NCBI RefSeq assembly: GCF_026191675.1
Contig: NZ_JAKRRY010000042.1
Location: 1 to 46,202 of the forward strand
Direction: 5' to 3'
DNA: 46,202 nt
From: Vibrio qingdaonensis
GTDB lineage: Bacteria; Pseudomonadota; Gammaproteobacteria; Enterobacterales; Vibrionaceae
Positions 42,490 to 46,202 of the stretch are shown piece after piece (position 1 is the stretch's first letter; each line of letters begins with the position of its first letter). The position numbers and the translations under genes are program-made. Below the pieces are notes generated by a model that was not told the origin of the DNA, searched no databases, and saw only the letters and a program-made list of their open reading frames with translations.

Positions 42490-43503
42490 TTAAATAGGCA
42501 AATAATGATCCACCAGCAGAACAACAAACAACACCATCAAGTGAATGATTGAAAACTTAAAGGTTTCGATCGCGGTTTTGTTATTCGCAGCGTATTTTAA
42601 TTTCCACGCATAGTAAATGAATCCAGCACTCAAACCTGTTGAGCCTATGAGATAAAGCAGCCCTGTCATTCCCACTAATGCTGGCATTAAGCACACTAAC
42701 GCCAATAAAATGGTATAAAGCAAAATAGAAGTTTTCGTATACTCGACACCATGGGTCACAGGTAGCATTGGAATGTCTGCTTTAGCGTAATCGTCCTTTC
42801 TATGAATCGCCAATGCCCAAAAGTGTGGTGGTGTCCAAATAAAGATAATCATGACCAATAACCACGCATTCGCATGAAGCTCACCGGTGACAGCTGTCCA
42901 TCCAAGTAAAGGGGGCATTGCCCCCGCGATCCCTGCAATCACGATATTTTGGGGGGTTGCGCGTTTCAAATATAAGGTATATACCACCGCATAACCCAAT
43001 AAACTTGCAAACGTAAGCCACGCGGTCAACCAATTGACGATTGCCGCGAGAATGACGAAACCCGCAACCCCAATCCCTGAGGCAAACACCGACACCTTAA
43101 GTACGCTCAACTCACCCGATGGCAGTGGGCGTTTATGGGTACGAGCCATAATTCCATCAATTCGGCGATCAATTAGGTGATTAAACGCTGCGGCTGAACC
43201 CGCCATCAATGCAATACCCAGCAACCCCATGATCGTTTGTTGCAATGGTAATGCCCCCGGAACCGCCAAACACATCCCAACCAGTGCAGTAAGGATCATG
43301 AGCGCCACCACTTTAGGCTTGGTGAGCGTAAGGTAGACTCTCCAGTCAACTTGGTGATCCGCGACAGTTTTAACTGGTGCACTACGAGAAGGGTTAAGCG
43401 AAACGCCACCAGCCTGTGTGGTCGAAGCCGTTGTGGATACTACCGCAGTGGATACAGCCGCTGTGGATACAGTCGCTGTGGATACAGTCGTTACTTTGTT
43501 CAT
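42490..43503 (-). CDS. cyoE: protoheme IX farnesyltransferase (heme O synthase) with repetitive N-terminal tail
   Basis: A 337-residue UbiA-family membrane enzyme converting heme B to heme O. The prenyl-diphosphate motifs N-H-L-I-D-R-R-I-D (about 108-116) and D-D-Y-A-K-A-D (about 237-243) are present, with about nine spans. The first 30 residues are unusual: repeated V-S-T-A-x units encoded by a 15-base tandem repeat, making the protein longer than E. coli CyoE (296). Its ATG overlaps the ctaA stop by 4 bases (ATGA). It works with CtaA to supply heme A to a cytochrome c oxidase. Confidence 0.93.
   Translation of the reverse strand: MNKVTTVSTATVSTAAVSTAVVSTTASTTQAGGVSLNPSRSAPVKTVADHQVDWRVYLTLTKPKVVALMILTALVGMCLAVPGALPLQQTIMGLLGIALMAGSAAAFNHLIDRRIDGIMARTHKRPLPSGELSVLKVSVFASGIGVAGFVILAAIVNWLTAWLTFASLLGYAVVYTLYLKRATPQNIVIAGIAGAMPPLLGWTAVTGELHANAWLLVMIIFIWTPPHFWALAIHRKDDYAKADIPMLPVTHGVEYTKTSILLYTILLALVCLMPALVGMTGLLYLIGSTGLSAGFIYYAWKLKYAANNKTAIETFKFSIIHLMVLFVVLLVDHYLPI
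43430..43489 (-). repeat. 15-base tandem repeat in the 5' end of cyoE
   Basis: Four consecutive 15-base units; the two nearest the start codon are identical and the others differ at a few positions. Because the unit is 5 codons, copy changes keep the frame and would only lengthen or shorten the V-S-T-A-rich cytoplasmic tail. Confidence 0.9.
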
Positions 43504-44702
43504 AGAGATCTCTCCTTGTCTCTAGATACTTTTTCGGGCGAAATCTCATCATAAGATTCGATAACACTAAACGTAGGCTTGCTGAGCGTGGTCACTCGCA
43601 TTGTGCGGATGACATAATTCGTCTTAATCAACGTTAATAGAAGCAACGCCGCTCCTAGGTTATGAAGCACTGCAACGCCTAATGGTAAATGAAACACGAC
43701 ATTGCTCACACCAAGTAGCAATTGCATCACTAACATTGTCGCTAATGCTTTACCGAGGCGCTTCAAGGCACTGTGTGGCTGACGCATTAATTGATAAATC
43801 AGCACTCCCACAACAACCGTCACCAACATTGCGCCTATACGATGTGTAACATGAATGGTCATGCGTGCTGCATAATCTAAAACCCCAAACTCATAGTTTT
43901 CTACCCCAAAATGCACGGGTGTAAAGGCCGTGATAAAGTCCAAGGACTCAAACCACTGCCCTTCACATATTGGTAAGCTTGTGCACACCACCGCTGCGTA
44001 ATTTGACGACGTCCATCCACCGAGCATGATCTGAATAATGGTTAACGCGAGGGCAACTACGGCTAAAGACTTCAGTGAACGAGGTAATCCAAGTTCAGAA
44101 AACTTTCTCGAAATCGGCGCTGTCACTAATGTTTGGTTCGGTGTAACAACTTTAGGTTGGAAAGGCTGGCGTTGGGGTGATGCCGAAAGGTCATTGGCGC
44201 TTGCTTGTTCTTTTCGTCTATCGATTTCAACACTAGGTCGTAACCGTAGATAACTAAAAAACAGCAGTGAAAACATGGTAAAGCCGCCCAGTAAGTGCCC
44301 CATTACAATAATTGGCATGAGTTTCAGTGTCACCGTCCACATGCCCAGTGCCGCTTGAAAAATAATAACAACCGACAAGGATAACGGTAGTACCAAGCCC
44401 ATTCTGCGGCGCTCTTTGACAATACCAGTCACAGTGATCATAAATACCAGTAACCCTAAACCACCCGCTAAGTAGCGATGTATCATTTCAAGCCAAGCCT
44501 TGTCTTGCTCCACAGCCCTTTCGGGATATAGCGTGTTAGCCACTTGCACTTCCACTTTATCCGTAGGCACGGTCAACTGTCCGTAACACCCTGGCCAATC
44601 CGGACACCCAAGCCCCGCATCCGCCAGTCGAGTATAGGCCCCCATCGCAATGACAATCACAGTCAGTACTAAACTCAATCTGATTAGATGAATCAATTTC
44701 AT
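43500..44702 (-). CDS. ctaA: heme A synthase CtaA/COX15
   Basis: A 400-residue membrane enzyme that oxidises heme O to heme A. Paired half-domains with heme histidines are visible: E-M-I-H-R-Y-L-A-G, M-G-H-L-L-G-G, H-V-T-H-R-I-G-A and V-L-H-N-L-G-A-A. The G-A-Y-T-R-L-A-D-A-G-L-G-C-P-D-W-P-G-C pattern (about 21-39) is the COX15 signature with its cysteine pair; a second pair C-T-S-L-P-I-C lies in the other half. A long polar insert (about 157-205) separates the halves. Cotranscribed with cyoE (4-base overlap). Confidence 0.93.
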   Translation of the reverse strand: MKLIHLIRLSLVLTVIVIAMGAYTRLADAGLGCPDWPGCYGQLTVPTDKVEVQVANTLYPERAVEQDKAWLEMIHRYLAGGLGLLVFMITVTGIVKERRRMGLVLPLSLSVVIIFQAALGMWTVTLKLMPIIVMGHLLGGFTMFSLLFFSYLRLRPSVEIDRRKEQASANDLSASPQRQPFQPKVVTPNQTLVTAPISRKFSELGLPRSLKSLAVVALALTIIQIMLGGWTSSNYAAVVCTSLPICEGQWFESLDFITAFTPVHFGVENYEFGVLDYAARMTIHVTHRIGAMLVTVVVGVLIYQLMRQPHSALKRLGKALATMLVMQLLLGVSNVVFHLPLGVAVLHNLGAALLLLTLIKTNYVIRTMRVTTLSKPTFSVIESYDEISPEKVSRDKERSL

Positions 44703-44792
44703 AGCGACTCCTTGTTATCTCACTTTCTGCTTCCATGCGGCGAAACGTGAGCTTTTTAGCAAATGAACCAACCATTAAGTCACATCAATGCT

Positions 44793-45413
44793 TTACCCCA
44801 CACGTGACAATTTAAGTAGCTTACGTAAATCCGTTAGCACTCCTTTACTGTGTGATGCTTCATTCTCAGCAGTCGTCGCCTCAAAAGACATGACGAGCTG
44901 TCCTAATGTATCGACAATCACATACCCTTCCTTTGGAACTGCACTGACAAATTGCTCAGTCACCTCTACCATCATCACCGAGTCAGGAAATTCAGGCACC
45001 GTTTGACCGGGTAATACATAAACAACTGGCGTCACTCGCTCTTGGTGGCGCCCCAATGCAATATAGGTTTGCCCTAAAACGAATAAACGATTTTGACACG
45101 CGGCTTGGCAAACGCTTGGAAGCATATAGCCAAGTTGCCAGCTTTCGTGTTGCAACGGATTATTTACGCCAAGATCTCCAAGGGTAACTCTTGGCTCAAC
45201 AAGCACTCCGTGGTTGGTAACGCCAGATTGATACCAATGATTAGACAAAATCGTTTTGGCGAAAATAAAAGGCAGGGCAAAGAATAAAATAAGCACAAGT
45301 AGGGTCAGCCTACCTTTCCACTGAGCACGACGATTTGTCCCCGAGTCGTTGTGCTTTCTTAGCGAATCTGGCGTGTTTTTGTGTTGGTGCTGTAACGTGT
45401 TCTCTTCGCTCAT
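44793..45413 (-). CDS. cytochrome oxidase-cluster membrane protein
   Basis: About 206 residues from the ATG at 45413, which follows GGAGG and overlaps the SURF1 stop by 4 bases (ATGA). The open frame extends 28 codons upstream but inside the SURF1 gene. A charged N-terminal tail, one membrane span (about 38-58, L-T-L-L-V-L-I-L-F-F-A-L) and a periplasmic part with a C-x3-C (C-Q-A-A-C) motif. Genes of this shape occur between SURF1 and ctaA in cox clusters of marine gammaproteobacteria; the cysteine pair and position suggest assembly of oxidase, but the function is not established. Confidence 0.75.
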   Translation of the reverse strand: MSEENTLQHQHKNTPDSLRKHNDSGTNRRAQWKGRLTLLVLILFFALPFIFAKTILSNHWYQSGVTNHGVLVEPRVTLGDLGVNNPLQHESWQLGYMLPSVCQAACQNRLFVLGQTYIALGRHQERVTPVVYVLPGQTVPEFPDSVMMVEVTEQFVSAVPKEGYVIVDTLGQLVMSFEATTAENEASHSKGVLTDLRKLLKLSRVG

Positions 45414-46198
45414 GACGCCTCCTTGCGAGATGATTTGAACGATCTTCTGGCGACAGCAAGCATAATGAATGCAAACACCGCCGCCATAGAAAACCATTGC
45501 AATGAATAACCAAAGTGCTTGTTAGAATTCATTGATATCGGCTTCCAAGGATGCACATTACCCGTTGACCCGTCTGTGGGCTGGATGACCCAACCAAGTA
45601 AAGGTTGGGTCATCCACTCGGCCATGTCAGCTAAATTCAAGTTCTGAATTCTATAAGTTTTATATGTGCTCGCGTTAACCTCTTGCAACATCGGTAACGT
45701 TTCTAAATACAGCGCATTTCCTAATGGATTCGGTTGCTTCTGATATAAACGTCCCGTCACTTGCACATGGCCCGTAAAGGGAGAGATATAAGGCAGCGCA
45801 TCTCGATTGCCCATCACTGGAGCGAAACCTAATTCAAGCATGATGCGGCGACCGCTAGAATCTTGCGTGAGTTGGTACACCAAATAGCCAACTTTGCCAT
45901 CAACCGTTTGGTTATCGAGATAAAATAGAATCGGTTCAGGTTGCAACTTCGCCAATATGGGATAACCAAGAAAAGCACGATATTCATGTTGAGCGGCATC
46001 AACGTTAGCCATGCTAACCGCGGTGGGAATATCCTGTTCTGACAGTAATGTGGGTGGCTGCTGAGCTCGTTCTGCAAGCATGGATTCAATATCTTGTTTT
46101 TCTAACCCACGCTCCCATTGCCAGAAACCCAATTTGACCAATAACGAAAAGACGACCACAGTTAAAATCAACGCCGTCCAAAACCAAGCCGACAGCAT
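45410..46198 (-). CDS. SURF1-family cytochrome c oxidase assembly protein
   Basis: A 262-residue protein with N-terminal and C-terminal membrane spans (about 5-22 and 235-253) around a periplasmic domain, as in SURF1. The N-terminal L-G-F-W-Q-W-E-R and the C-terminal N-K-H-F-G-Y-S-L-Q-W-F are family signatures. SURF1 assists insertion of heme A in subunit I of oxidase. The ATG at 46198 is 4 bases from the window end; an earlier start beyond the edge cannot be excluded. Confidence 0.88.
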   Translation of the reverse strand: MLSAWFWTALILTVVVFSLLVKLGFWQWERGLEKQDIESMLAERAQQPPTLLSEQDIPTAVSMANVDAAQHEYRAFLGYPILAKLQPEPILFYLDNQTVDGKVGYLVYQLTQDSSGRRIMLELGFAPVMGNRDALPYISPFTGHVQVTGRLYQKQPNPLGNALYLETLPMLQEVNASTYKTYRIQNLNLADMAEWMTQPLLGWVIQPTDGSTGNVHPWKPISMNSNKHFGYSLQWFSMAAVFAFIMLAVARRSFKSSRKEAS

Positions 46199-46202
46199 AC
46201 TA

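Overview
The window looks like a chromosomal segment of a marine gammaproteobacterium of the family Vibrionaceae, most likely Vibrio. Reasons: a napFDABC cluster followed by a 44-residue membrane peptide known beside nap genes in Vibrio and Photobacterium; an adjacent NarQ/NarP pair; a PotD-like/GGDEF-EAL pair resembling V. cholerae NspS-MbaA; moderate GC; and many c-di-GMP and chemotaxis genes. The mix of accessory respiration and transport genes would fit the smaller Vibrio chromosome, but that is inference. I saw no rRNA, tRNA, insertion sequence, prophage or CRISPR array.

Left part (1-9.6 kb): the end of a transketolase gene; a two-gene unit of a secreted SUOX-fold protein and a membrane protein with a dead GGDEF domain; on the opposite strand an NspS/MbaA-like polyamine-sensing pair; then a lipoprotein, a LysE-family exporter, a periplasmic-binding diguanylate cyclase and a YgeA-like amino acid racemase.

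Nitrate block (9.9-19.2 kb): an amino-acid-type dCache chemoreceptor with a sigma-28 promoter, then narQ-narP, divergent from napFDABC plus the 44-residue protein. The shared intergenic region carries an FNR-like site and a NarP 7-2-7 site ahead of napF, so the sensor pair probably controls the reductase next to it.

Middle (19.3-35.9 kb): an SH3-like membrane protein, an apparently bifunctional GGDEF-EAL protein, and the most notable locus: a two-gene operon (NifU-like scaffold plus GGGtGRT protein of unknown function) whose leader is a clear fluoride riboswitch followed by a hairpin that sequesters the Shine-Dalgarno sequence. Beyond it lie a GT39/ArnT-like glycosyltransferase, LysR/MATE and EmrD-like/LysR divergent pairs, a SYLF protein, MtgA, and an NAD(P)-binding protein.

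Right part (36-46.2 kb): hcp-hcr (NO detoxification) with a near-consensus sigma-54 promoter and two upstream GT-N7-AC elements of the NorR type; a four-gene polar amino acid ABC transporter; and the leftward end of a cytochrome c oxidase assembly cluster (SURF1, a small membrane protein, ctaA, cyoE) that continues beyond the window. Nap, NarQP and Hcp-Hcr together make a coherent set for nitrate respiration and for coping with the NO it generates.
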